Notes: generated by a model from the letters alone, not told the origin. Shown: positions 47,001-60,912, counted from the stretch's first letter. The stretch is 64,000 bases of DNA from Rhizomucor pusillus (GCA_900175165.2 FWWN02000681.1:62001-126000); one strand, 5' to 3'. Made by a program: numbers and translations.

Positions 47001-48876
47001 CAGATAAAGAGTGAAACAACCATCTTCTCCGGTATTTCCCGCCTTCTCTGCTTGGAATAAGAACCTGTTGTAATTATGCTTGGACATATGTACCTTTAAA
47101 ATGAAAACAATATAGACATAGCTGTATGAGCCANATCTGATCAGCACACAGAGGTGGCATGTTGGCTCGTGAAGGGCATACGACCGTCAAATAAGGTTAA
47201 TGGTACTTAGAAAGAGTTGAGAAGTTACATTTAATATAGTTGTACGTACCTCTTGATGGACATTTAGGAACAAAGTCGCTGACAGTGTCCCTAGTTTGCC
47301 TTTTGTTTTCATCCCGGAACATCAGATTTAATTAATGAATAGCTTGCGTCAGAGATATCATCGTTTGCTTTGACTAGTCGACTTGCATACGCGGCTTTCT
47401 TCTTGCCCTGGAAAGCTTGGCCATGGACACGATCAATGCAAAGGAAATAAGTTTCTCTTCATTCTAACGTACTTTTTTCATATCTATGTTCATAACTTAC
47501 AATTGTTTACAAGCTCCAACATTGTACCAAAGGTAGCCACAAACAGTCATTCGCTTATGGAGATATCTAAGCGGCTTCACTTTTAACAATATTTCATAAA
47601 GGCATCCTCATGAGACAATACCGCTAGCTGCTCTGATATATGAATATTCTATGACTATAGTCGAAAGAATAATAAATATCGCTATACCGGTAACATTTGG
47701 TTGATGTCCCAGCATATACAGCTCTATCATAAATCGATACATACAGTATATGCATAAATACCCTGGACGTTGATGGTAAAACATTGTTGCAAAATTGCAC
47801 AGAACTGAATGCAGTGCGAAGCTAAAGGGTGATTTCTATTTGATAATCGTAGTGGTCAACATCTTAAATTGAGCCAATGGCCTCTCTTAGAAGCGTTTTC
47901 TAAAAGGCTCCAAATGCATTTCTAAGCGCAAAGCTGGGGACGCCATTTTATGTCTATTTTTTACAGTAATTCTAAAATGGGCTGCTATTGGCGCAAAATC
48001 AGTAAGAGCACAGCGCAAAACAATGTCTCCACTAGTGCAATTATTATGAGAAATCCTGTAGCTTTTGCGGCGGCAGTTGAAAAAAATTCCGCAACAAAAA
48101 AGGAAGTCACTTTATCCTTTGTTATTTACTCCAGAGGTGGTCCAAACACGATTTTCAAACAAAATTAACGATGGAAGTATACATAGTAGACTTGGCATGA
48201 ACATGCATGTCGCATAAAGCGGCAATAGGGATAGACGTTCCCCGCATGAGAAGCTGTCGCCGACAGTCTGTAGCGTCACGTTGCAGCTCCGCCGTATGAA
48301 TTTGTCGTATGCATTCATTATGCTTTATATTTGGTTGAAACTTTGCTGTCTACAGAATTCCCAGCTTGTGAACATTCAGCAAGAGTCCAGCGTCAGTATG
48401 ACAAGTTTCGGTCGAAATCACTTCAAGAAAATTAGGTCTATGCTTAAACCTTGCAAAATATCAGGACATATTAACAATGGCTGATGCGCATTTACTGCAT
48501 TCTATAGCCTTCAGGCGGGCTGCCACTGAGATCTAGTCCTTAAGTCGAAATCCACCAATCCAGCAAGACGTGTATTGCAAAGAATAATTGAACCTGAAAC
48601 ATGATTTTCGGAGCACACCGCTCCTATTTTGTCTTGCAGCTTTAGATTACTGAAAACGCTTTACGAACGTATACATCTACAGATATGTGCATTATCTGTG
48701 CTTTACAATATATAAAAATGTAGCTTCCAGTTAAAATGATTGCTGGAAATATAAGCGGCGGTACGCTTCGTAGGTTTATGAGAGCACAAAAGCCGCCATT
48801 GGGAAACAGTCACGAATTTCCACAGAGCAAAAATGCTGCATTGATCCTTTTTAGGGCAGACTCGCTTTTCCGCAAA
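47001..48876. other. gene-poor region, right part of the island
   Basis: AT-rich stretch upstream of UTP10. Short frames only. I see no gene, repeat or RNA. Confidence 0.5.
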
Positions 48877-51800
48877 ATGGCTTCGTTGCAGGAGCAGTTG
48901 AAGAAAATCGGCACGGCCGATTTGCGGAACACAACAGAGGCTTCTCGTAAGCACAAGGCCTCTATCCTCTTCACTTCCCGTGAAGCAGCAGACTATGATC
49001 TCGAGACGATTTTTGCGCTTGGTCACAATGGTATCGCCGAACTGATCACGATCGACAAAAGCTTTGCTCCTTTCGAAAAGACATTGTTCTCCGAAAGCAT
49101 GAAGTCTGTCGACCGTGTGCTACAGGTGTGTCTTGCGTATACATCGATTTTGTGTAGCTGAACTAATTGTCTCGATATTCGCAGACTGCCGAGGAAAACG
49201 CAAAACTTGACAAGAGTATCGAAGCGTTTTTGCGACGATTGTCCCCGTATTTCACCATCAAACCCGCAGCAAAAGCCCTTGAATGGCTTATTCGGCGTTT
49301 CAAGATCCATGAATTCAACATCGAGCCTTTGCTGGCAAGCGCTTTGCCGTATCATGATACGAAAACGTTCGTGAAGGTGGTCTCTTTGTTACGGATAGAG
49401 TAAGTCGAGACGAACTTTTATATGCCTGGTTTCGTAATTGAACGTATTTGGCAGAGATGGCTCGCCTTGGGTATTTCTACGTCCTGTCAAGGAAAGCGGC
49501 ATTCCACTTGAACGTTCGCTGTTGGTGAAGCGTATGCAGAAGGATCGATTCTTTATGGACTTTGTTTGCAACACTGTCACGTCATCGCCAGCGCACTTTT
49601 CGACGTTGTACTCCTTCTTCACTGCGGCTTTAATGGAATATGTGACTAGTAGTCCTAGACTTACGGATGATATGACTACGGCTCTGATCCCGCATATTCT
49701 CTCGAGTCTGGCTGCTACTGATATTTCTGATCTGCAAATTGCAGCATATGCAATTCTTTCGCAGATTGCTTCGAGAGTAGCGCTTAATCGACGAGCTTTG
49801 CGGGCTATTACTGATGCTATGATGGAAGGCTGCACGGAAAAAGTGTCCTTCTTTTGCTTGCTTACCATCGTCCACATTGCCCAGTCTCAACAGAATCTTG
49901 AACGTTTCGGCAAATCAACGACGAAGCGAATTTTGAAGGCACCCAATTTTGAGAATCATGTCAGCAAGATCGCAAGCAAGTTCGCCACTGATCGCTTCAT
50001 GTCATTTATTATCCCGAAACTTTGCACCGTCATCACATCGTCCAAGGAAAAAGCAGAGTTTATCAACTCTTTTGTCGTTCAAGGTCTACTGTCGAGCGTA
50101 AACATCCAATTGCTTTGCAAGTGCCTCATTGATGGATACATGGAATTGGCAACGCAGGAGGATTCTAGCAAGAAATCCAAGGCTAAATACATTGAGACAG
50201 CTCGTCCTATACTCTTTAACATGTCGCAATGCTACGTTAATGAGCTTGACGTTGTATTGCGAGATTATTTGCAGGCGCTAGAAAACGAAAAGGGTTCACG
50301 CTTGCAGATTTTTTACGACTTTGCATCCGCCGCTTTGCAAGGAACGAGACATGAAATCATACGTGAAGCCAACACCACGCTCTTCCTGTGTCTCAACAGT
50401 CCTTCGGCGTCACTTCGTCTTTTGGCCATCAAACAGCTCGTTAGCTCCATGGACAAGGCTCAAACAACAGAGCAGGTATGTATAATCAAGCTATCTGATT
50501 TGGTAACTATTGCTAATATTTGTAAATATCGATAGACCGAGGAAGTAATCGAAAATGCCTTACGAAACTGCTTGTTGGACTTCGATGGGTTGCTGCTTTA
50601 CAGTGTGCGCGATGTACCTGAAAAGTTATTCAAGTTTGTACCTATCGACCGCATGAAGAACGCATTTTCAGCTTTGTTCAAGGATAAGTCCGCTTACCGT
50701 AAGAAAGAAGCCGTGGATGTTATCAAGTTCTTGGTGAACAACCTTGTCGCCAAGTATCCGGAGGAAGAACCATTTGTGGCTCAGTTCTTTGCTACATACA
50801 TCTTGTTTGCCCAATCCAAGCACGTTAAGCAGGTGGTTGACAGCGCTAATATCAGTGCCAATCTTTCCGTGCTGTCAGCTATCCTAAAGGACGCAAAATC
50901 GGCCAGCAAGTCCTCAAAGGAAGGAAAGAGAGACGATGAACTTGCTCTTGGATTTATCGAACGCCATGCTTCATCGCTCAAGACTCCCGCCGGTGATGCT
51001 TTGCTCCAATTTTGGCTTAACTCCATCAAGACGGATAACGTTGTTGACAAGACAAGCGCTCTATTGATCTTTACACGTGCTGTTGCTTCCATGGATGCAA
51101 ATGTTTTGTATCGCGCTGGCTGGATTTTAATGCAAAACTGCATGTCATCCATGTCTGCAAAGGACCATGAGGACTTTTACCAGGTTGAATTCAAGGAATT
51201 TGTGAATGAAAAGGATGGAAAAACCAAGACTGGATTCCTCGCCGACTTGCGCAAGGATCAAGAAATCCGACCAGCGATTGTCATAAACCTTACACAGAAC
51301 CTGATCATCACATTGTCGCATAACTTGAAACCTTTGCAGAAACCATTAGTATGGAACGCATCTCAGGACTCTGATATCATCGAAGCATACAAAAACACAT
51401 TCCGTACTCTTTTCAAAATCCTTATCGGTGGCACGTCTATCAAGCTTTTCAACGGCACCATCCAGACTCTCATGTCGGCACATTTGGGACGTGATATACT
51501 TGGCTTTTTTGTTTCCTGGTGGGCAACTGAAGGTATGTATTGTTCAGGGTTATGATAATATGAATATCGCTAACACTTTCTTATTTACAAATACTAGGAG
51601 AGGCGCCTATCGTGCGAGCTCGGACTTTGCAACTTTCTTCAGCATACATCTCAGAGCAAGCACACCAGGCCAACTACACTCTCGATTTCCAACACGTTAT
51701 TCCAGCGCTGTTATGCTCTCTAAATGAACAAAACATTGTTGTTCGCTCGCAGGCCGTGGCCTGTTTGCGCAGCTTGGCCAAGTCGTATCCAGACAAGCCT

Positions 51801-54800
51801 AGCAGTAAAATGACTATCCTCGATGCAGCAACCGTCTACTCAAACGACAAGTTAGACATTGCCAACGTCAAACCCACCGACTCTGCCACCTTCACCAGCT
51901 TCCTTTTCGCTAGAGAACAAGAGATCCTGGAAGATTACGAGTATGTTTTGCGCCTTTTGAAACAATTCAAGGATGGCAGCAAGCAAACTGGTCTGAGAGT
52001 GCTGGATTTGATGATCCATCACGTCCAGTCTTCTTCTATTCTCGATGTTCGTCTGGGCTTGTTATTCTTACTAGAAGTCATTGACGATGGTCGTAAGCTT
52101 CAGGGTCTTGTTCCTCTTTTGGAAACATCCCTTAAAGGTACATTTGGTGGCAAGACTCCACGAATTCTTGGTTTGCTTGCGCGCTGCTATTTGCCTACCA
52201 ATGCATCGTTGCTGGGATCCAAGGGAGACAAGACTCTCACTTTATTCATTCGATTGCTATCTGCAAAGGACGATCTTACCGGTATAGACGATGGCAAAGA
52301 ATGGCGTATCTCTACCCGAAAGTTGGCGCTGGCGCAGATATCAGCCGACTTGTTTAAGAATGCCAACAAGAATGCTCAAAAGCTTATCTTCAACGCATTA
52401 ATGGATATTGCTACCAACGGCCAGCAATCAGACTCGATCACTGCCAAGCGAATACTCAGCGAAATTGATGCCCCTGTCGAATTCTTTGAAGAAATGCTGG
52501 CTCGGTTTATCAAGCTCATCATCGGTTCCAGCAAGCAGGAAGAAGCTCAGATCCACAGAGCGAAGAGAAGTCGCAAAGCAAAGTAAGGATGTAATTTCTA
52601 TCATGTATCATGGCGTATGCTAACTTTGTGATTACTTCTAGCGATCAAGAAGAGAATGCTGCCAACGCGGTCGATTTTTACGAACTTACAACTTTGTTGG
52701 AAATTATCGACTCTACCGAAATTCCTGGCGACGATAAACTTGTCAAGCCATTGTTTGAACTCTTGGCAGCCTTGCTGAACGCCGAAACTCTCGATGCTAC
52801 CATGTCTTTGGAATACATCAACCAGCTCGTGATGTCGACACTTAGCACAATCCTGCAAGCCGCTGAGGAGCAAAAGAAGCATGTGGAGGAATCGATCCTT
52901 CGAGTGGATACTATTGTGCAATGCATCCGTACAACTGCAAATCCTCAAACACACAACCAAGCTCTGTTGCTCATGGCTACTATCGCGTCTATTTATCCGG
53001 AGAGTGTACTACACAACATTATGGCTGTCTTTACGTTTATGGGTGCCAATGTACTTCGCCAAGACGATTCTTACAGTTTCCAGGTCATTCGACAGACTTT
53101 AGAAAAAATCCTTCCACCTCTTGTATCCTCCAGCCGTCATGCTAACGGAACCCGATTGGCAGTCGCTTTGCAAGTTAAGCCCGTTATCAAGGTGTTTGTC
53201 GACGCTCTGTTCCATATCCCCAAGCATCGCCGCTTGCCTCTCTTCACTGTTCTCGTCCGTATTCTAGGAGAAGATGAATTCCTTTATGCTATCATTTCTC
53301 TGTTGTTGGAGAAACATGCTGCAGGCAACAACAAGGGTGAAGAATCGGATACTTTGACAGAATTCTGCCAAGCCATTAGCCATCAGTTCAGCCCTGAGAC
53401 TCAAATGAAGTCCGTTGTGTCGCTTCTGAATACGATCCTTGTCTTACCGAACGATAAGGTTGACGATGATTCAACGATGGATGAAGATACTCTATTCAAC
53501 GTCAACGAGCATCCAGCCAAGGAGCTTCGCCGCTATAAATTGGCTGTGCTCAAATACATCGACTCGCTGCTCGTATCCAGAGGCTTCCTTAACAAGATTA
53601 TGGAGTTTATCACGGCTGATGAAACATATGAGCAGCATATCCAACCGCTCTACATGGAGTCAGTCGAATACCTGCTCAAGATCCTATCTGAATTCAACAC
53701 TTTCAGATTGAAGTATGCTGAATCGGAAGGTGCCAAAGCGGGTATCATCAAGTTCTGGCGCGGAATGCATAACATGGTCTATGATGCCTTGGAGAAGGTG
53801 AACAGCCTGCTGCCCATTCAAGCATTTGTGCAGGTTATCTCGCACTTGTTGCAACATCAAGATACTGCGTTGCGACGCAAGGCCCTCACGCTTTTCAACG
53901 AGCGCGTGTCTGCTTTGAGAGATGAACTTTCTGAAGACGAGGAGTTGGCTTTGGTCAACACTATTACTGACTTCATCACTCTTATTGAAAGAGAAAGCAC
54001 TGCCATTGACCAAGAGGAAGGTGCCATTAACAAGCAATGTGCTTTGCTCTGCATCACATCTTTGGCAAGCATCTCGGGCAATATCCATCCTCAGCAATTT
54101 GTTGATGCTGTTCCGACTATCATTGGTACGCACTGCTTGCAGTCATCAAGTATCCAACTCAAAGTCTCTAGTCTTGCATGTTTGTCCATCATCTGGTACG
54201 TGCTTTCTAAAGCAGTGCTATTGATACTATCAGTACTAATGACTATAATGATAACTGCAGCCAAGAAGTTGGTCCTCGCGTCGTACCGCACTTGCCAAAG
54301 TTCATGCCCCTGTTTGTTGGCATTTTGTCGGAAACTGTCAAGAACGCAGAACCATCTGCTATCCTTTTGGCTGGTGTTATTGGAGCCATCGGTACAACTG
54401 TGGATGTATTGCCGCACTTTTTGAGCCCCTACTCGTATGGTCTTCTGAATGGTTTGCTTAGTCCCGCAGTCCAGGATTTGGACGAGACTAGCGATGATGA
54501 ATTTTCTATCATCAAATCCAAAGCTGAGGAAGTCCTGGCCAATATGGCACAAAAGATACCGCCTCGAGTGTTCCTTGGACCGGTTTTAAAATATTATTCT
54601 ACAGCTGTACAAAATGGCGAACAGGTAAACCAATTTCTATTCGCAGGTATCTACATTAGTTAGTTTCGCTAACCTTCCTACTTTACAAGTCTCTCTCAGC
54701 GCTTTTGCTTGTAGTCTCCAAGATTATTAGCAGCATGTCTCGTGAAACCATGACATCACATTACAAACAAATCTTCAAATTCTTTTTGGAAGCCTTCGAC

Positions 54801-55666
54801 CTGCGTCGTCTTGAGAAACAGCGCTTGGGAGATGAAGCCATCGAGACTCTAGAGTCAAATGTCATTGACGTATTCCTCAATCTGGTCATGAAGCTTAACG
54901 AAACACTGTTCAAGCCCCTATTTCTCAAGATCGTTGATTGGGCGACCATGGAACTCGGTGAAAACGATGACGGTGCCAAGAGCCGCATTCTCTTCCTTTA
55001 CCGCCTGGTGGATGCTTTGTTGGAGAAGCTCAAGTCTATCTTTGCACCGTACTATGGATATTTGGTTGAGGATGTCATTGAACGTCTGCAGCGTTACGTG
55101 TCTGGAGACTTGGAGCCGGATACTTTGTGGAACTATATCTTGACATCCCTTCGCAAAGCATTCTTGTACGACAGTGATAATTTGTGGAACGCACGGAACT
55201 TTGAAAAGGTTTTGGATCCAGTCATCAACCAGCTTCAAGTATTTGGCAGCAACGAGTCTCCGGACGATTACCTAGTACGCATGTCCACATACGTTGCACC
55301 ATGCGTTGGTCAAATGGCCGTCACTGTCTCGAATGATACTCTCTGGAAACCTATGAACCAGAAGGTACTCTTGAAGACTCGCGAAGATGTTCCTGAAATT
55401 CGACTCGCTGCACTCAAGTGTCTTGAAGAATTCTACACTCGTCTCGGTGAAGAATGGTTGTTATTCTTGGCCGAGAGCATTTCGTTCCTTGCAGAACTTA
55501 TGGAGGGTAAGCCGTTGATTTTGTCCTTATGCTATTTCGTGCCGTACTCAATATTTTTGCGTCTGTTATTATAGATGACGACCCGCGTGTTGAGAAACTC
55601 GTACAGCAAGTCAACTCACAGATCGAACTTCATTTGGGTGAATCTTTGGATAAATTCTTCAACTAG
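48877..55666 (+). CDS. UTP10: U3 snoRNP / SSU processome HEAT-repeat protein Utp10 (HEATR1)
   Basis: 2097-residue nucleolar protein of the t-UTP subcomplex, required for rDNA transcription and 18S rRNA maturation. Nine exons keep one frame (6294 nt): 48877-49125, 49185-49399, 49455-50475, 50536-51532, 51598-52582, 52642-54195, 54261-54624, 54690-55506, 55575-55666. The N-terminus (MASLQEQLKKIG, LFSESMKSVDRVLQ, KALEWLIRRFKIHEFN) and the segment WVFLRPVKESGIPL match human HEATR1. The rest is helical HEAT repeats. The C-terminal BP28-type domain holds WKPMNQKVLLKTREDVPEIR and LGEEWLLFLAESISFLAELM. Length is close to human (2144). An in-frame upstream ATG at 48736 is less likely by homology. Confidence 0.95.
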
Positions 55667-55941
55667 AAAGGCATCACATACATTTCATCTTTTGTACTGA
55701 TATATTTGCATCCATGTTGATTAAAAGAAACGTGTTAATATGATGTTCGGTTGCGATTTTATCGGATTAATGTAGCTGAAACTCTCTAAATGAAAGGAAT
55801 AGAAATAAGTAGCAGTCGAGACTTGAATGCTCTCGATATCCTTCCCCAGGGCCCGGGAACAAGCATTTTTTTCAAGCGCCTACTTAACAGTCGGTCCACT
55901 ATACCGATCAAGTTGTATCGAGTCTGGTGCTTCTTTCAGAG

Positions 55942-57369
55942 ATGGACGGCTTCCATGACCCAAGCTTCAATGCAGCATGGACCCGAGGCACTCTAACGGA
56001 CGAGCAGCTTGCTCTGCTGACTCCTGATCAGCTAGAAAAGTAACCAGATTCTTACAAGGTCTTTCTTAATATGCCCTGCAGTGACTGATCCGATTCGGTT
56101 CTTGCTTTTAGGTACAAGCTCCACCAGCAATATCTAACAGAGCACAAAGGTCAGAGCAGCATTGCACGATCATCAGATATAGAGACTAATCTTGTAGAAC
56201 AGGACATGAGTCCCGGCATGAACTTATGGCGATTATTCTATTGTTCGCTTTATTCGCTTCTCAATTTTTAATCCTGCACTGGAAAAAGAAGCACTACTCT
56301 TCATATCAAATCGTCAGTCTTGGTGGACTGTATGCGTTTCCTATACTTTTTGCTCTTCATGAGGGCTGGTATAGATTTATATCAGTTTGGACCATCTTTT
56401 CTGCATTAAATGGATTCGGTAAGACCTTTTGCATCAAAACCGATGCTAGAGGATTTCGCTAAATAACTGGCAATGTGTTTAGTAATTTACAAAGCATCTC
56501 GGAAACCTCTGGAACCCATGACACCTAGAATGGTGTACAAATGGTACACTGTTGTATACAACGTATCTTTTGTTATTGGCATCATTGGATATATCATTAT
56601 AATGATCGTATTTTTCGGCTTGGCATCTTTATTTTCGGCCGAACCCAATCTCATGCAAGCTGGAGTTCTCATGTTAAGCTATGGCCTTTATTTCGGGTAA
56701 CGCATGTCTAAACTGAAAAGTCGCGTTTTCGTTACTAATTTGAGTTTGTCGAAGCGTCCTTGGTCGAGACTTTGTGGAGATTTGCTCCGATCGGATGGCA
56801 GCTACGATCGGTTATTACTCGAAAGAAGGTTTGCCTCAAAAGCATCTCAACGACAATATCTGCGCTGTTTGCGGTCTGCCTACCGGCAGAGAAGTTGGAT
56901 CGCTAGTTGAACCGCAGCAAAATATGTTCAAGGACGATCCTGTCCATCAGCTAGCTTGCAAACACGTTTTCCATGAAAAATGCATCCGTGGCTGGTGTTT
57001 GATTGGCAAAAAGGATATTTGTCCTTATTGGTATGTGAACGATGCTGCTCCCGTGCTGTTCATACAAGCTCTAATCGTTTGACATTAGTAAGGAGAAGGT
57101 GGATTTAAAACAATTCAAGAAGAACCCGTAAGGATTTATTAAATGAAAGATTATGTGTTCATTTCGCTGATCCGATTTAAAACTATAGGTGGGATACGCA
57201 GCAACAATTATATTTGAATATTCTCGATGCAGTGAGATATCTAGTTGTGTGGCAACCAGTAAGTCAGGCTACTCCACCGCTTTTCAACAATTGTACTAAT
57301 ATGTGTGGGGTTGGAAAGTTGATCTTCGGTTTTGTACAGCTTTCATATTATATACTCGGTTTAGATTAA
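55942..57369 (+). CDS. RNF121/RNF175-like multi-spanning RING E3 ligase
   Basis: Membrane ubiquitin ligase of the RNF121 family (ER/Golgi quality control in animals). It starts MDGFHDPSFNAAWTRG; a first intron begins near 56041. Membrane helices include IILLFALFASQFLILHW, SLGGLYAFPILFALHEGW and SFVIGIIGYIIIMIVFFGLA. LGRDFVEICSDRMAATIGYY precedes the RING: CAVCGLPTG, then the zinc ligands in LACKHVFHEKCIRGWC and KDICPYC (last Cys across an intron). KEKVDLKQFKKNP and W(D)TQQQLYLNILDAVRYLVV follow. The last exon reads LIFGFVQLSYYILGLD, equivalent to the family's final helix. Ends at 57369. Confidence 0.92.
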
Positions 57370-58410
57370 TGCATATTCCAAAATATAGTCATACTGAATC
57401 CCTCACTGTTCTATATAGAATTTCGTACAATGGCATGCAACATGATTGAGAGCAAAGCTTAAGTTAGCAATAAGCAGTTGTTCCAATTGAGGCAAAATGC
57501 AGGTGCTAACCTCCTCAACCCCGCGGAACTTTGGAGTTTTGTTGGCTGGCTGGCGTGCGCGGAACGAATCTTGTCGTCTTCTTTTTGCTATGATTATTTA
57601 GAGGATAAGGAATCGTCCGCGGAAAAGTCAAAAAGGCTACCGACGATACAGCTCTCTGGTTGAAGCTTTCTGGTAACCATTGATTGATTTCTCTTTGGAG
57701 TTTCTGGAATGCTTTAGCTGAGACTGTGGATTGTGGTATACGCTCATCTCTACATTCCGCGTCGATGGTGATTGTCAAAATTCCAAAACGCTTGATATGA
57801 GCAAAAATGAAAGACCCTTGTGCTTTGTGTGGATACGCAGCATTAAGCGTTTATTTTGTGGGCAAATGCTTGGGGAATGGGACGCACTGATAATAGGTAT
57901 TGATGATCTTTCTAGAATTCGTCAGATACAATTACCTATTGGTTTATTAATGTCAATTGATGCGGCCATGTTTAAAGGTATTGAATACCGATAGATGCCA
58001 ATCCCAGCACCTGCTACGGTTCTATCCTGTAAATAAAAGTTCTATAACTGCGTGAAGAAGCCTTTGTCTATATTCGCCGAGAGATGCCAAACTTGGCACC
58101 TGTAGATGTATGTTTTGCTTCCTTGCATGAGAAAAGTATACTACGATTTCAGTTTGCAAACTCTTACATAAACCCCCTTACATATCCATCTCTGGTGACC
58201 ACCGCTTTTGGCGCCCATCACAAGCGACTTCCAAACTTTCCATTGCACACTTTGACTGTCTGCCGCCATCCACACGTTCTCATTTCGGCATCGGCATCTT
58301 TTTCCTCCGTAATGGCGTGATGATCGACCAATGAGATGCAAATTCCCGTATTTAATCTTTACAGCAGAGGGATTCTCAGAGTTTGGTACCTTTTTCCTTG
58401 TCAAGAAGCA
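57370..58410. other. about 1 kb region with an uncertain minus-strand frame
   Basis: On the minus strand, 57994-57515 contains pieces that might be one small gene: MAASIDINKPI near 57968, RLMLRIHTKHKGLSFLLISS near 57800, and TITIDAECRDERIPQ onward to a stop at 57515. The frames do not join with any intron I could find, so this may be a decayed gene or chance. No plus-strand gene is seen before APS kinase. Confidence 0.25.
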
Positions 58411-59223
58411 ATGGCAACCAACATTACCTGGCACGAAGGCGCTGTCTCCCAGAGCGAACGTCAAACTCTTTTGGGCCAAAAGGTATAAATCGCACATACA
58501 CCATTGCCTTGTTTCCAAGCGTCAACCTAAACGGCGGCGGTAGGGTTTCACTATTTGGTTCACTGGTTTGTCTGCGTCGGGCAAGTCGACCTTGGCGACT
58601 GCTCTCGAACAGACGCTCTTGCATTCTGGCATATCTGCTTACCGTCTCGATGGTGACAATATTCGTTTCGGTCTGAACAAGAACCTCGGCTTCGGTCCCG
58701 AAGATCGCACGGAAAATATTCGCAGAATCTCTGAGGTTCGGTTTATGACACCCTGACTTGTTAAGGATGGTATAATTGACAGTTATTATACGCTAGGTTG
58801 CCAAACTGTTCTCGGACGCTGCCGTCATTGCTATCACTTCTTTCATCAGTCCTTACCGCGAAGACCGTAACTCTGCTCGTGCTCTCCACGAAGCTGCTGG
58901 TATTCCATTCATTGAGGTAACTACAAGCATATAGTGGACAGAATTTCAGGAAACGTGTTCCAACGCCGTGCGATTGTTAGGTCTTCGCTGATGCTCCCTT
59001 GGAAGTTGTCGAGCAGCGTGACCCGAAGGGTCTATACAAGAAAGCCAAGGCTGGTGAAATCAAGGAATTCACTGGCATTTCCGCTCCTTACGAAGCACCC
59101 GAAAAGCCTGATATCCACATCAAGACTCACGAAGTCTCGGTCGAGGATGGCGTGAGAATCGTTTTGGATTATCTCGTCCAACACAACCTAGTTGACGCAG
59201 AAAAGCTCAAGAAGTCCAACTAG
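58411..59223 (+). CDS. MET14: adenylylsulfate (APS) kinase
   Basis: Phosphorylates APS to PAPS in sulfate assimilation. Exons: 58411-58482, 58544-58735, 58797-58916, 58981-59223. It starts [18 protein letters not shown], shared with fungal APS kinases, followed by [20 protein letters not shown] with the P-loop [54 protein letters not shown], and [14 protein letters not shown] are the conserved substrate-binding and lid motifs. The C-terminus ([15 protein letters not shown]) is standard. No fused ATP sulfurylase domain. All catalytic motifs are intact. Confidence 0.97.
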
Positions 59224-59351
59224 AACTTGAAAAGAGAGCAAAAAGGACTTGCAGATAGATAATGTGTCATAGAAACATGTACATAGACAAATACTATTTT
59301 CAAAGGGTATCTTCCTTTCCATTTTCTACCGAATTTTACGAGAGAGTATGT

Positions 59352-59645
59352 CTATGCATCGTCTTGCGTGTCGTCTTCTTCTACTGCAAAGATCTCGTCG
59401 TCCATGTCCAATGCGTCATCCAGATCGAAGAGCAGGATTATAAGAGCAAGTGCGGGTAAAATGACCTTTGGCTGCAAAACTTGTCTGCTAAACTGTAAAA
59501 TGACTTCGCCATACAGTGTTGGACTGGAAACTGGTTGCTGGAGAGGCAGTGGAATAAGAAAGTCCAAAGGAAATCTGAACCCTCGCATGTTTGCAGCTTT
59601 TAAGAAAAGAGAGAAACAAGACACGACGGGATGCGAAACACGCAT
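59352..59645 (-). CDS. possible 97-residue single-pass membrane protein
   Basis: An intronless frame from ATG 59645. It has a basic/proline N-terminal half (RFPLDFLIPLPLQQPVSS), a hydrophobic helix (VILPALALIILLFDL), and a very acidic C-terminus (EIFAVEEDDTQDDA). This looks like a small tail-anchored or single-pass protein. I do not recognise the family. It begins only 22 nt after the eIF2-beta stop on the same strand, which is tight for a separate gene; chance is possible. Confidence 0.35.
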   Translation of the reverse strand: MRVSHPVVSCFSLFLKAANMRGFRFPLDFLIPLPLQQPVSSPTLYGEVILQFSRQVLQPKVILPALALIILLFDLDDALDMDDEIFAVEEDDTQDDA

Positions 59646-59666
59646 GAAATGCAATTTTTATTCCTT

Positions 59667-60912
59667 TTAAGCCCTAAGTGCTCGTCTATCCTCCTTCGTC
59701 TGTGCCTTGAAACCAGTCTTAATCGCAGATACTGATCGGGTAGAGCCACATGATTCACACTGCACAAAGTAAAGACGGTTGTCCTTTGTCAAAATCGTAT
59801 CAGGGCACTTGCAAGTTTTGCAGGTAACATATTCGACTATATCAACAACAGTCAGTGAAAAAAGAAGCTACTCACTCAAGATAAGCTACACATATAAACT
59901 AACCGATATAACGACGAAGCACATTTTCAATCTGCTTCTGTTGGAATCTACCCTTGATGACGAGACGTTGGGCACCGTCTACAGAGCCATTGGTACCCAA
60001 TTCAGCGAACAAGAATTGAATGACGTGCTCTGGCTGTCGGTGCAATCTTTACAACAGACGTCAGTATACATATGGAACAATACATATGTAAAAAATTAGT
60101 TTTATCATACCTCTTGCAAATATCAGCAACGTTGGCGAAGATGGTCTTCTTGTTGCCTTCACGGTGGATAGAGGGTGGTACAATGGTGTATCGTTTCTTT
60201 TCACCGGCAAGCTCAGGGTTGTTTTGTCGCAAGATCTTAAAGACACGACTGAGGAGCTCTTCATAGTTGTAATCTCTGTCGCTCTTGAGCCAGGCTTCTT
60301 CGTCGCCCTTAGCTGCACTTTCTTCGCTCTTTTCCTCGCCATTTTCTCCCTCTTGCTCGGCGAGTTCTGCTTCAAATTCTGCCATGTTTTTCTTTTTCTT
60401 TTTCTTTTTCTTCATAGCACCGAAATCTAATTCTTCGTCGTCACCTTCAGCAGGAGCTGCTTCTTCGCTAGGTTCCTGAGTAAGCGACAAACCCCAAGTT
60501 AGCATTCATACAAAATAAATATAATCGAAAGTATCACACATACTTCAGTGCTCTTGCTCTTTTTCTTCTTTTTCTTTTTTAGTTCAGCGAACATTGCGTC
60601 AGGATCTTCTTCTGCGGCTTCATTGTCACCTGCCAGACGGAAACAAACAAATCAATTGGAATTCCATTACGCTCTAAAGCTAATAATTCTCGTGAAATAA
60701 TACCTTGTCCTTCAGCTTCTGTTTCCTTTTTATCGCTGACGTCTTCTGCTGCATCGAAATCAACTTCCTTCTTGGATTTTTTCTTCTTCTTCAATTTGGA
60801 AAAATCGGGCTGCTGCAGTGTTAATTATACAAGTGTGTATGACCAAAACTCTAAAACAAACCTCTTCTTCCTCGATTTGACTAACAGTAGCTTCGTTCTC
60901 TTTGTCTGACAT
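59667..60912 (-). CDS. SUI3: translation initiation factor eIF2 subunit beta
   Basis: Beta subunit of eIF2, which delivers Met-tRNAi to the 40S ribosome and binds eIF5 and eIF2B. The N-terminus starts [17 protein letters not shown] and carries three lysine boxes, as is diagnostic ([31 protein letters not shown]), in separate exons. The core domain reads [20 protein letters not shown] and [33 protein letters not shown] and [20 protein letters not shown] follow. The C2-C2 zinc finger is [14 protein letters not shown] and [13 protein letters not shown]. It ends RRALRA. At least four introns. All expected features are present. Confidence 0.96.

Noticed and set aside
48736..48876. Upstream in-frame ATG extension of UTP10
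   Set aside because: The family begins with a sequence like MASLQEQLKKIG, so the ATG at 48877 fits better.
58141..58518. 125-residue minus-strand frame over the APS kinase 5' region
   Set aside because: Antisense shadow over a well-supported exon and promoter.
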